64,000 bases of DNA from contig OZ038381.1 in the NCBI GenBank assembly GCA_964036045.1, forward strand, positions 124,503,708 to 124,567,707. The letters run 5' to 3'. The stretch is from Eutreptiella sp. 'Long Island Sound 2002' (taxonomy: Eukaryota; Euglenozoa; Euglenophyceae; Eutreptiales; Eutreptiaceae). The position numbers and the translations under genes were made by a program. Under the pieces are notes generated by a model that saw only the letters and a program-made list of their open reading frames with translations, was not told where the DNA came from and did no database searches. Every line of letters begins with the position of its first letter. The stretch's first letter is position 1. Shown one piece after another: positions 46,301 through 56,305 of the stretch.

Positions 46301-47370
46301 AGCTGGAGGCGCGGCGCCCCGTCACCTTCGGGGGGCTGGGCGACGGGGCGGATGCCACGGAGTTGGAGAAGTCGCTGCTGCGCCGGCTCCTAGCCGGAGC
46401 CATGTGGACGGCGGCCCGGGTCTCGGGCCACGGCGTGCGCGCGAACGCCGCGTGCCACGGCGACTCCCTCTTCCCGGAGCAGCCGCATCCGCGGCCCCGC
46501 AACCCTTACCCCTGGGATGCCTTCGTTGGCCCAATACCGGGGGATGCCGTCCGCCACCAGCCGCGGCTGCAGCCGGGGGTGCCGCCGGACTGGAGGTGGC
46601 CCCGGGACTACATCCACGACTTGGTCCGGTGGGCCCGGGCGCTGGCACGGGATCCGGGGCCGGCAGAGGTCTCCTGGGCCGAGGTGGCCCTGGACTATGA
46701 GGCCTTCGTGGGGCGGGCGCTCCCGGCCTCTCCGGACCACCGGGTGCGGGGCACTCGCCTGCCGCTGGGAGAGCGGGCGCAAGTCCTGCGCAAGGCGGTG
46801 GGGCTGGCGGAGCGCCACCTGGCGGCGGGCGTACTACTGAGCGGGGCCCCGCTGGGGCGCTGTCGCTCGCTCCTCCCCCTTGGGGGGGGCGTGTGCGCCG
46901 GACTCTCAGCGCGACCGTAGTTCGCGGCGCGCCACGAGGTCATGTTGCAGCTGATGCACCTGGCGGCGCACTGCCGCAACTCGTGGGCCAGGCGCCTGCC
47001 GGTGCCGGCGCGCATGCGGCCACAGCACAGTGACCGCTTTCTCATGGATTACTTCCCCCGCCCCTCTGAGGGGGGGCCTCCCCTGCTGCCTTATGCCCGG
47101 CGGCCCCCTCGGGCCCCGGCGCGCGGCATCCCCCTCGCGGCGCCGCAACGCAGCCGCCCCCCAGGAGCGGGCAGCGGCACGCAGGGCGCGCTCTGCTTGG
47201 AGCACGGGGCGCCGTCGTGTGTCCGCTGCAGGAGCTTGGGCTAGGGCAGCAGCCGCTGCTGCCGGGCTGGCCACGTAGGCCACACGGGCCCCTCGGGGGG
47301 CTCGAGCTGCCCCGTGGCCCCTCCCCGGGTCGCGCCGGGCCGCCAGGTGCTCGTTCCCGAGGCCTGACGA
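43329..47370 (+). pseudogene. LINE ORF2: endonuclease plus reverse transcriptase
   Basis: Starts MRVALANVTSLRLHWH. The apurinic-type (EEP) endonuclease is read in two frames: LITQTRLT stands where the catalytic LQETRL-type Glu is expected, GGDFNF is intact at about 43801, and ISGHTPV holds the late His. The RT is read after a frame change at a G12 run near 44385: LNTRPLTVLSMVYRLW, GFRPARSALDG, motif A SIDYVKCFD, motif B GIL-stop-GFPLSV and motif C GYADDTQAVAL at about 45508-45540. TAG codons interrupt at 43578, 45156, 45303, 46918 and 47242; the one at 45303 occupies the conserved Gln of the RT QG.PLS motif. Further frame changes follow near 45920 and 46200. The expected C-terminal Cys/His knuckle looks deleted. 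Inactive as assembled. Confidence 0.8.
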
Positions 47371-48236
47371 GCGGGGGCGACGGCGTTGTCCTCCTGGCTG
47401 GGGCGAGCCCACCCAGCCCTGGGGCTGGACGCCTCCAGGCCCACAAAGCGTCAGACGCCTAACCAGGCTAATTGGGGGGTCCCGGGGGGATGTCGCACCG
47501 AGAATCGGGTGGGGGGGCCACGGACCCCCTATCACCCCAGCCATCGGGGGGGGGGGGGGGGGGGACAGCCCGAGGCCGACCCCCCCGGCTCTCTCCGCCT
47601 GCGCGGAGGGCGTGGGGGCGCCGCCGGGTGGGGGGGCTGTAGGGCCCCCCTCATCCCGGCCAGCCGGGGGGGGGGGCGCAGCACCGGGACCATCCCCCCC
47701 CTCCCCCCCCGCCGGAGAGGGGGCCTCGGTCGAGCCCGTGATGCGGCAGGACCCTCCCCAGCCGCACAACCCCCCCCAGCAGAGCGACCCCCAGCGTCGC
47801 TCCCAGACGTGTTCAGCCGCATCTAAGCGGCCCTGAGCAGCCGCGCACCGCCGCGGCGGCGGTCCCCTCCGCGGGCGCGACGACGACCTCCCCCCAAGGC
47901 CACCAGGACGGTGGCGGACATGCTGCGCGCGCGCGCCCCCCCCCCCCCCCCCCCCAGGCCGCGGGCGGCGCAGCGGAAGGGGCCTCCCCCCCCTCTAACC
48001 CAGTGGCGAACGCGCCCCCAGCGGCGTCGCCATCCCAGTCCACACTGCCGCCGCGGCGGCAGCACGGCAGGGCCAGCACGGAAGAGACTTAGTCCCCTCC
48101 GGCACGTCCCTCCTGGCCACTGTGCAGGCTCAGGCGGGGGGCCTGTAGGGGAGGACACGGACGCCTGAACTCGACTCGTCCCACCTCCCCGCCCCTCTGC
48201 CGCTGTACATAGACTAGTGGACGTTAATCGACGAAT
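47371..48236 (+). other. LINE 3' region, GC-rich, no poly(A)
   Basis: Non-coding 3' part with long G- and C-runs (about 47537-47562 and 47937-47955), an internal ccgccgcggcggc palindrome near 48050 and the terminal sequence gtggacgttaatcgacgaat. No A-rich tail or microsatellite is seen at the junction. Confidence 0.6.
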
Positions 48237-48255
48237 GCCTTATTTACGTGTTTTT
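48237..48255 (+). repeat. Target-site duplication, right copy (19 bp)
   Basis: Exact copy of 39374-39392. The satellite unit continues from here in register (ttttgaccctatttgggtat). Confidence 0.85.
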
Positions 48256-48838
48256 GACCCTATTTGGGTATCTGGCGCAAGCGGGGGGGGGGGGGTGTCT
48301 CCCAAGGGATTGGTACACAACCTGCTTATGCAGTTTTTCACCCTCGGTAGCTCCAAAATCGAAGTTTTCGAAACTTATTTTTCTGATACCGTGATCACTT
48401 AAAATGACCATCCAAGCTATGTAAAGCATGTTTTAGGCTGTATTTATGTGTTTTTCACCCTATTTGGGTATTGGGTGCAGGGGGAGGGGGGGGGCTCCCA
48501 AGGGATGGGTACACAACCTGCTTATGCAGTTTTTCACCCTGAGCAGCTCAAAAATCGAAGTTTCCGAAACTTGTTTATTTGATATCGTGATCACCTACGA
48601 TGACCATCCAGGGTATGTAAAGCATGTTTTAGGCTGTATTTATGTGTTTTTCACCCTATTTGGGTATTGGGCGCAAGCGGGGGGGGGATGTCTCCAAATG
48701 GATTGGTACACAACCTGCTTGTGCAGTTTTTCACCCTGGGCAGCTCAAAAATCGAAGTTTTCCAAACTTATTTTTCGGATACCGTGATCACTTAAAATGA
48801 CCATCCATGCTATGTAAAGCATGTTTTAGGCCGTTTTC
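48237..48838 (+). repeat. 197-bp satellite array, block 3
   Basis: Three units of the satellite continuing block 2 in register after the LINE-like insertion. The last one stops inside the gttttaggccg block. Confidence 0.94.
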
Positions 48839-49046
48839 CTGTCGTTTTTCCCCTTTTTTGTGTGTGCGTTACTTGCAGTAGATTCTCTGCTAGGTGGACT
48901 TTCCGAAGGCAATAGAATTTCATTTTTGCAAAGAGCACAGAGCAGTATGGAGCTGGGCATTACTTTTTATGTGATTTTTTTCTTTTTTGTCTTTTTTTTC
49001 ATACAATAATTTTTGAAAATAATTAATACTAGCACGGTATCCTCAC
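48839..49046 (-). other. T/A-rich 5' end of the putative SET-gene intron
   Basis: Low-complexity T-rich sequence (plus strand) between the satellite and the SET exon. On the minus strand it begins gtgaggatacc at 49046, a good 5' splice-site match, and continues as an A/T-rich intron start. No gene. Confidence 0.5.
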
Positions 49047-50236
49047 CTGTCAGCAACTCGTTCTTTGGACTTCTTTGCCCTCAAGCACAAGCACCTGGTG
49101 CCGCAATGCCGCCTGCTGCTTTCGGGCCGCGGCGGCCATTGTGTTGTGGTGCAGCTCCTCAAGCAGCGACGGTGGCAGTTGTAATGGTTGCGCCATGGTG
49201 CCGGGGGCCGGCACCAGCTCCGCGTATGGGTGCCAGAACTGCCCCACAGCAATCTCGTCGAGAAACCGTTCTGCAAGGCGCACATCCCATGTTTGCTGTG
49301 GGCCTCCATCCATTCCAGCCGGCAGGTCTACAGGCTCGACAATGCACAGGACCTCAGGCACGTGGAGTAGCGCGTCTCCAGGGTCCACATCGCGCCTGGC
49401 AAAGAGGCCACGGGTGCTGTAGTCTGGGAGCCAACGAAGGTCCACGAGATGGTCAATGCCAGCCATGCTGGCGAGACGCCTGAACTCTGAATCAGGTTCG
49501 TCGAGGTCTGATTTGCTGAGCGCTGCAATTTTTCGGAGGATCTTGGAGGTGGGCTTCGGCGTTTCCGTGTCCCAGGCCTTCTGCTCTGCTAAAATGTCAT
49601 TGGAGGGGTGCAGCCGTGCCCCAAACAACCCCCCGGGCTTGTTGCGGGCAATCTCTCCGAAAGTGGTGTGCTCCCCAGTGCTGCTCAGGATCACGAAATT
49701 TTGCTGTGAATCTGCAGATGCCCTATGGAACCTTGATGTTGGCTTCAAGATGGTGAAGACAGACAGGAGCAGGGCCAACAATCCTGCACTGGCCCAACAG
49801 GAAGCAGCACGCAACCGAGTAGGCCAGCCCTGTGTGTGCTGCTTTTTGAGAAGATTCGAAGTTGGTGCCATATGATTTGAATCCCGCATCTGGTGCTGCC
49901 AGCCGCTATAGGACAGCGTAGGTGGCTGCCAGACAGGGCCCACATCACTGGGGAGGGACGCAGTGCCAAAAAATGCTCTCACCACCTGAGTTGACTGTGA
50001 ATGAGCACTGGGTGGTGAAGCCCTGGTGGCAGACCAGTGGCTCATCGCCTGCCAATAACCTGCCTCCGAAATGGGCAGTAAAGCAGATGCACCGACCAAC
50101 AGTGCACAGAAGAACACCACCGCCCTTTGCGTTGAGAGGCGCTCATGGCCTGCTGTGGGCTGCCGTCCTGGAAAAATGTAGTGTATGCCGTTCCCTCCAA
50201 GGCAGGCATGCGCTGCCTCTATTGGGACAGTAGCCA
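49047..50236 (-). CDS. SET-domain protein, N-terminal exon (Rubisco LSMT/SETD3-like)
   Basis: Carries the first half of the SET domain: LPDYSTRGLFARRDVDPGD, ALLHVPEVLCIVEP, AERFLDEIAVGQFWHPY, AELVPAPG and LPPSLLEELHHNTMAAAA. These correspond to the SET-N strand pair and the insertion before the catalytic part. Upstream are two hydrophobic segments (VVFFCALLVGASALL and WASAGLLALLLSVFTIL). The second follows a basic start MAPTSNLLKKQ, so ATG 49871 is a credible alternative start giving an N-terminal membrane anchor or targeting region; 50236 is the first in-frame ATG. In the present frame a TGA (49050-49052) precedes the best donor (CAG|gtgagg, 49046). A donor CAG|gtgctt about 35 nt earlier keeps phase 0 and joins in frame to the exon at 15323. 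The catalytic NHS/Tyr half is absent here. Confidence 0.75.
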
Positions 50237-50423
50237 TATCTGTAGAAGCAAAAACAGACTGTTCAACGAGCTGCGCCGTCCCATAGGCAATTGGTGACAG
50301 GGGGCAGGGGGGGGAGCTGCCGATGTCTGGCCGTTGCCTGAATGCAGGTGGTGGTGTTGTCCAAGTATGCCCTGCACGTTGTGCACTGTGTAATGATTTG
50401 TGCCATCCCACGCGTGTTGTCAA

Positions 50424-51148
50424 AGACAGCCTGGGACAGAAAAATGACTCTGAACTAAATGACGCTCATGAGTAGAAAAGTTAGCATAGTCAGGGGGGGG
50501 GGGTCTTCGGAAATCAAATATCTTCCTTAAAAAACCCCCAGAGCCAAATTTAAAAAAGGAGGGGGGTTTGGGGGAGGGGGGGGTTAAGGGGGTTTTTCGC
50601 TGCGCGGGGGTATTGTCCGCGGGAAGGGCACCCCGGCCCCCCAAACCCCCCACCCCAAATGAAATACATAGTGTCGGGCACCTCCAAACAGTTGGGTATG
50701 CGGCCCAGGTGCGATCCGACAATTCGCACCGCCCCTACCAACGTCTATGGTAGGGTTTTATCGGCTTGGGTATTTCCGGCCGTGGGTACCAGAAACCTCG
50801 GGACTGTGGGTCTCCGAGGCGGTCATGGGGTTCGCAATACACCATGGGGTTAGAAATACACCATGGGGTGAGAAATGCATCAAGGGGAGGGCATAAACGA
50901 AGGGGTGTGTGTGTGACTATACTAGTCGGCCGACGCAAGTCGGGAGGCCCTTAAGGCTATGGCGGGCCAGGCCTCCCTCCCCGCGCCATTGTGTGGGCCT
51001 TCCAGTCCTAGTGTGCATGCTACTACAAGGGAAGGAGAGAGAGAGCGAGGAGGTGTAAGGGGGTGGAGGAGGTATCCGATTGTGTCGTGTGTGTGCGTGT
51101 AGCTCCGCCTACTTCTTCCGCCCTGACGTTTTCACCATGCGTCGCTTC
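50424..51148. other. G-rich intergenic spacer upstream of the SET gene
   Basis: A G/C-run region (50487-50660) contains ggggggtttgggggag and, further on, its near inverted form ccccggccccccaaaccccc, so it may fold back. Three copies of a 19-bp catggggtt.gaaatacac unit lie at about 50826-50882. GA- and GT-rich low complexity follows (51030-51110). On the minus strand cattttt..gtcccag before 50430 would serve as a splice acceptor, so further upstream SET exons are possible. No recognised gene. Confidence 0.45.
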
Positions 51149-53564
51149 TTAGCACTTTGCTAGGGATTGGTGACGGGCCGCTTTGTGCCCTTGCTGGGCG
51201 CCCTTGCCGGGCACAGCTTTCTTTTGGGGGACAACTTCCACCCCGGAAGAAGAGGTAGAAGAGGAGGAAGATGAGGAAGAAGAGGGGCTATTACCATCTT
51301 CGGAAGATGCGGAACTCTCGTTACCGCTGGACGAATCCTGATCTGTGGAAGACCTAGATTCCGTAGAGGTTGCATCCTCCTCCGGTTTCCACTCCCAATC
51401 CGAGCGGCCAAGAGAGACTTCCGAGAAAGATGCACCCTCATTGTCAACCGCCTGTGCCACTTACAAAGTGATCTTGGGCTTCATCAACATGCGGATTTTT
51501 ATCAACATGGGGATTTTTTCGGCTCGGCCCTTTTTTTTCGCATCATCCTGCCTAACTACAACCCATTCCGTCAAACCAATGGTGTTTGGTGCCACCGTGG
51601 GATGGTAACGTGCCAAGTGAGTTTTGATGTTGGAAACCAATGGGTGGCAATGCACCCGGGAATAGGACATTCACGGGGCATGTTTTCTTGTTTGCGCATG
51701 GCAACTACGTGCTTCAATGGCACCACACACGGGGTCGCGCTACTGATTTTCTTGTGCACACTACTTGTGGTACACGTGCTTGCAGTGCGACCATAGAAAC
51801 CGCAAGGTTCCGCCTCACCACGCATCCTTGGGTCCGGTACCACCTCTCCCTTGTGCAAGTGCACTGCTACATCATTGCGCATCCTTGCCAAAGCAATGGC
51901 CACTCAACAAAACAAACGAAATTACGTTGCTTCGGCGGGCCGCACGCTGATATGTGCCACACCAGCGTACGGCTCTGCCTGCAACTGAGGACAATTTGGC
52001 ACCTTTGCGGTCTTCATAAAGGCAGACAGGGTGCCCACTGGAAGGAGCCAACGACCATCGGCATCCATTGGGGCATGCAAAAAAACCACGTGCCCATTCC
52101 GAACTCACATTCCGGACCAAACCGTCTCATCCACCGCAACAAGGTTGGATCGTTGGTCATTGCGACAAAAGGCCAAAATTGACCTATCACGGGGATGGCA
52201 TGTCCTGTCGCAAGCGCCTCCTGAGTGGTACCGTAAACCCGTGCACCGTCAACGGTGCACCATGAAAAACTCCACGTGCCCACGGAACACGTCCGTTGCG
52301 AGCCCCATATGAAGGTCACAAGTGCAAGAAAGATAGCACCGACCGTGACTGCGTCCTCATCAGAATTGCAATGGTCAGACAATGCAACATTGTTTAAATT
52401 CGTGGGGATTTGGCCAAAATGGGAGGTTTGTGCCGTGCGCCGCAGCCGACTGTTTGAAGCATGTTCAACATTGCCGTTGAAATACTCATTGACAAGTTGT
52501 GTAATATGCAAATGTAATTGGCGCATGGGACATAGGCTCGATTCCGGTCCGAACCATGACAACGCACCCACGATTCCAGGGAACAAGCATCGGTAGGATC
52601 GCTATCCTCCATTCCTTTGGTGTCCGGGGCGGCCCCCCAAAAATGCATCTTCTTTGTCCAACACAAGGGGTGCACCACATGGTTTCAAGACGGTTGCACC
52701 ACTTTGGAAAAGAGATTCCCACACATTGTGCGTAGATCAGCCATTATGTGGGTGTTGCTCAAGGAGGGTTGTGGCACGCGTTGTACCGCCTTCCCAAACC
52801 TTTTTGAGATCAACACTTTGCACACTGCAATCTGCCGTGTACTGAAGTGGCGAAGTCGCGAATGGATACACCATGACAAACTCACTACGCGATAAACCAC
52901 AAGGGCAAAATCCCAAAACTTGGTGCCTACCGGATGGTGGCGGAGGATGATCCCCAAGCAAATTAAGTGCGGGTGTTGGCTCGGACAAAGAAAGAGGGAC
53001 GTCATGCACATTAGTACTTTGTGTTGCACCCTGTTGTGGAGCTGGTGTTGGTTGGCAAAGAGAAAGGGGCACCTCCAGAACGGCGGTATTTTGCGTTTCA
53101 CAACCACCAGGGACGGACATACTGGGGCTGGCTTGCGACAAAGATGCAATGCCAACCTTTTGTGGGGTTGCCCTTTCGGGCTCCGCCCTCTTCGCTGTAC
53201 CCTTCTTATGGCCATGGCCGTCGGGCATGTGTTGCCCATGCGTCAAAAAATGCAAATGGGCCTTCGCTTGAGTGCAATGTGTAAGATACCACCTATTATT
53301 TGGCGGTGCGCACGACACAAGTAGGGTCCCACCGCATACACAGACACAATTATCCTTCCCCGCCCTCCGGGCCTTTTTGGGGGCTTCTTCATTCGTTTTT
53401 TTTACCCCGTAACAATTGTTCCACCAAGTGTCCGCTGTGTGTACACGGAGCAGTGCAAAGGTTTGCTGACAGGCCCGCTTAAGCGTCAATCCCGCATGCT
53501 CCCCTAACCATTTACCCAAATAAGGCTGGCTAGCGGTTGGAACAAGTCCTGCGCCTAGCGTCAC
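51149..53564 (-). pseudogene. Decayed transposase-like element, copy 2 (zinc fingers, poly-Ser tail)
   Basis: Minus-strand pieces in several frames. 53564-52737 has a CVCVCGGTLLVSC..W..H block, then proline-rich sequence. 52586-52014 includes an LHLHITQLVNEYFNGNVEHA helix. 51903-51571 has an EPCGFYGRTASTC block, then CPIPGC..THWFPTSKLTWHV. 51460-51149 is acidic and has a run of 10 serines. The CGF-G block, the C..C..H finger and the poly-Ser tail match the order in copy 1 at 5.8-6.5 kb, so both belong to one family. Here the CGFCG-type motif reads CGFYG. Multiple frame changes make this copy dead. I found no terminal repeats. Confidence 0.55.
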
Positions 53565-53838
53565 CCTTGTCGGACCTAGGTAGTGTGTGTTGTCTGTAGC
53601 ATATTAGCCAGTTGGTCACAGTCCAGTCAAAACTATGGCATCCCCCCAGGCTTCCAAGGGGATTTTCATAGGTCGCATATCCTCTGGTGGCTCCAATATA
53701 GCCGGTGCTGCGAAGCGTGGCCGTTTTGGGGGTGGTGACGCCTGGTGGGGTTTGGGCCGTTTATGCCTCCACAGGGATAGGGCATGCGTCTCGGCGTCAT
53801 ACTGGCCGGCGAGGCGGCCGCGTTCCATCCGTTCTAGC

Positions 53839-54504
53839 TCACCGACATGCTATACCGATAGGCGGGCAGCGCATTTTGCACTCTGTACCAACTTCCAACT
53901 CTGTAGTCGTGCACGCATGCATGCAAAGCATGCCAGGTTTTCCTTTTTTTTGCATGGACGCGCGCAATTGTCGATGGAGGATCCTCCAATGTGCATGGCG
54001 GTACAGTGTGTGTCGTTGTACCAGCCACGTGGATTCTTGGAGCCTGCGTGCGAATTCTATGAAGAAACGGTGCGTTTCTTCCTTGCCTCTCGTATACCCC
54101 AGGACGAGGTGGCGCTCCACGTGTACCACCACAAGCACCAGCGTGGAACTCCCCGAGGATTGCAGTAGGATGTCTTTAAAGGTCGTCAGCAGAAAGCGTG
54201 TTTGGATGACGGTAGAGGACATTTGCAGCATGAGGGCGGTATCAAGGTATCGGCGCCATGGCGGTCCAGGTAGGTGCCGTTCAAGGAGACACGGCCGTTT
54301 AGGTGCGACTAGCGGTTCCGCACGCCCCTCTCGGGGACGTGCCGTTCTGACATGCCGCCATAGGGCGTGCAAGACCCATTCGGTCTTTGCCGCAGAGTTC
54401 GCTTGGGTAAGCTTGAGGAGGTTGCGGAGGGTCGGCACGGCATCCTGAAATTGTGGTTTCTCCCGAGGCGTAACCACGGTGACCCCGCTGACGTGGTTCC
54501 ACAT
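53839..54504 (-). CDS. Hypothetical 221-residue ORF
   Basis: The longest frame in 53.6-55.6 kb, with coding-like composition (TLRNLLKLTQANSAAKTEW; YLDTALMLQMSSTVIQTRF; THRFFIEFARRLQESTW). No motif or family recognised. Given its surroundings it could be part of another decayed element or an exon; the start is arbitrary. Confidence 0.3.
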   Translation of the reverse strand: MWNHVSGVTVVTPREKPQFQDAVPTLRNLLKLTQANSAAKTEWVLHALWRHVRTARPREGRAEPLVAPKRPCLLERHLPGPPWRRYLDTALMLQMSSTVIQTRFLLTTFKDILLQSSGSSTLVLVVVHVERHLVLGYTRGKEETHRFFIEFARRLQESTWLVQRHTLYRHAHWRILHRQLRASMQKKGKPGMLCMHACTTTELEVGTECKMRCPPIGIACR

Positions 54505-56170
54505 GTTGCGCTAGTAGGCTGATATGGGCACTGGGTGGCGCCTGGTACGGGTGGGACCACATATGTGGGACACTTGCAGGAGGCAAAAGCTGGCCCCGCA
54601 TCGCAGTTTCTTGCGTTCCAGGCCTGTACCCTCAGGTAGACGTAGAACTGCCAAGTTCCGACTACCACCCGCCGTTGGACTGGGACCGCACTAAAGGAGC
54701 GCTGCAAGGAGACCGGGACTAGCACACGGGTGCACATGCGGCATTCTTCCTCTGTTGTCGACCAGAGCCACCGTTCGGCTTCCGGCAGCCATGTTTCCTA
54801 GGCCTCCCTCCAGATGGTCCAAAAGATGGCCTCCGCCGGGCAGAAGAGGAGGCACTCTTGAACGGCCATACCGTGACGTGTATTGCACCTGGCACCATGC
54901 AGGGAGGGTTTCCCATGGCGCTCCATATCCCGGCTAACGTTTGATGCCCCAAAGGCAGTGTCCCAATTTATCTCGATTGAATGCGAAGAGGGGGAGCCAG
55001 GACGCCCAGTGGGCGTCCAGTGTCAGCCTTTGGGGCCGCGCCTTGACAATCCACTTACGAGGGGTAAGATTCGGTCCGCCGAAGCAGACACCGAGGCGGA
55101 GCGCTTAATGAGAACAATGGTGACAGCAAGATTGTACCGTGGACAATCCCCGTTGCCAGAATCACACCATCGGTTTAACGTACCTGCCTAAAGAACGTCT
55201 GGGACCAAATGCTTTAAGTCCGTGGACTGCAAAAACGTCACGCCAGCGTCTTTCCCTACAGTTGTACTGTGAGAACCCAGGCACCAATACTTCCCAACAT
55301 AGTAACCCAATGCTACTGAATAGTATCCGTAGAGAAGACCCAAGAAATGGCGGCGACCATAGTCTCGGTGTATGTACTCCTTCAATGAAAGGATGGAAGG
55401 AGGACAGTAACCCGAACTTGAGGCACACTAGAAACACACGGAAACGCGGGGACACAAGGGAGCAACAGATCCAATGCATCATGAAGAATGGTTGTGCAGT
55501 CGAGGAAATAAGGATGCAAGGGAAGCAACCTCCAAATGATTGGACACCCGCAACGGCTGAGCTGCCTCAGAGAAGGTAGCACCCTTCCCATTGTTGTCAA
55601 AAATACCATGAGCCGTATTGGTGACACACGTGTGGTACAAGACGGACTATGCCGTCAAATCCAATATCCCGCAAGTTAAATTAGTATCCAAAAGCATAGC
55701 AATACTGGAGCAAGCTGTCCTGCAACCCACTATAGCTGATTGATATTGTGTTCTAGTGTACACCGGACCTTGTACTCGTGTTTTCCCCACAACCACAGGC
55801 AGCAACTTGTCGCGCGACATTAGATAGTGTACTTTAACCACCGCAATGGACAGAAGTTGTATGAAGCATGGAAATGAAAAAGCAGAAACATGTGCTAAAA
55901 GAGGAACAAAATGCAACAAATGGGGACTACTCCAGTCGCACTGTGGCAAGTTTTGGGCTGCATGCCTAATCCCGTCGCTCTGCAGCGGCTGCATTGCGTT
56001 TGCTTTGGGTTTGGGTAGGGGTTGGGCTCCATTTGTTGCTTTACATTTAATCACGCGAACCTCCCCTGCGGCCACTTGCCCCCGAAAAAAAAACATGCAA
56101 ATGTGCACAAAAAAAGGCAATGCGACCAACGAAGTGAGCAAAATCAGAAGTGGCCCCCCAACAAAGGCAA
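54505..56170. other. Unassigned region before the 48-bp satellite
   Basis: Short overlapping ORFs on both strands, none recognised. A minus-strand frame from 55647 stays open into the satellite (395 residues), but only because the satellite has no stops in that frame. Nothing else stands out. Confidence 0.35.
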
Positions 56171-56305
56171 AAAAAATGAGAATCCCTAACCCCAACTCAA
56201 GGGGCCATGCAACAAAGCCTGGATTGCAAGTCACTAACCCCAACTCAAGGGGCCACAGACAAAAGTGAGTATTGTGAGTCCCTAAGCCCAACTCAAGGGG
56301 CCACG

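Larger units (their letters stand above)
39393..48236 (+). mobile_element. LINE-like non-LTR retroelement, 8.8 kb, with 19-bp TSD
   Basis: GC-rich plus-strand insertion in the 197-bp satellite, flanked by a perfect 19-bp duplication of satellite sequence. It has an ORF1 region, a ~1.4-kb GC-rich inter-ORF region with a duplicated segment, and an ORF2 with endonuclease and YADD reverse transcriptase. It ends without poly(A), in ttaatcgacgaat. Its ORF2 resembles retroelements I recall from Symbiodinium-type dinoflagellates. Multiple frame changes, often at G or C runs, and six in-frame TAG codons interrupt the ORFs. Confidence 0.85.

Noticed and set aside
40297-46648. Long minus-strand ORFs across the LINE-like element
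   Set aside because: High-GC shadows of ORF1/ORF2; no motifs, while the plus strand has endonuclease and RT motifs.
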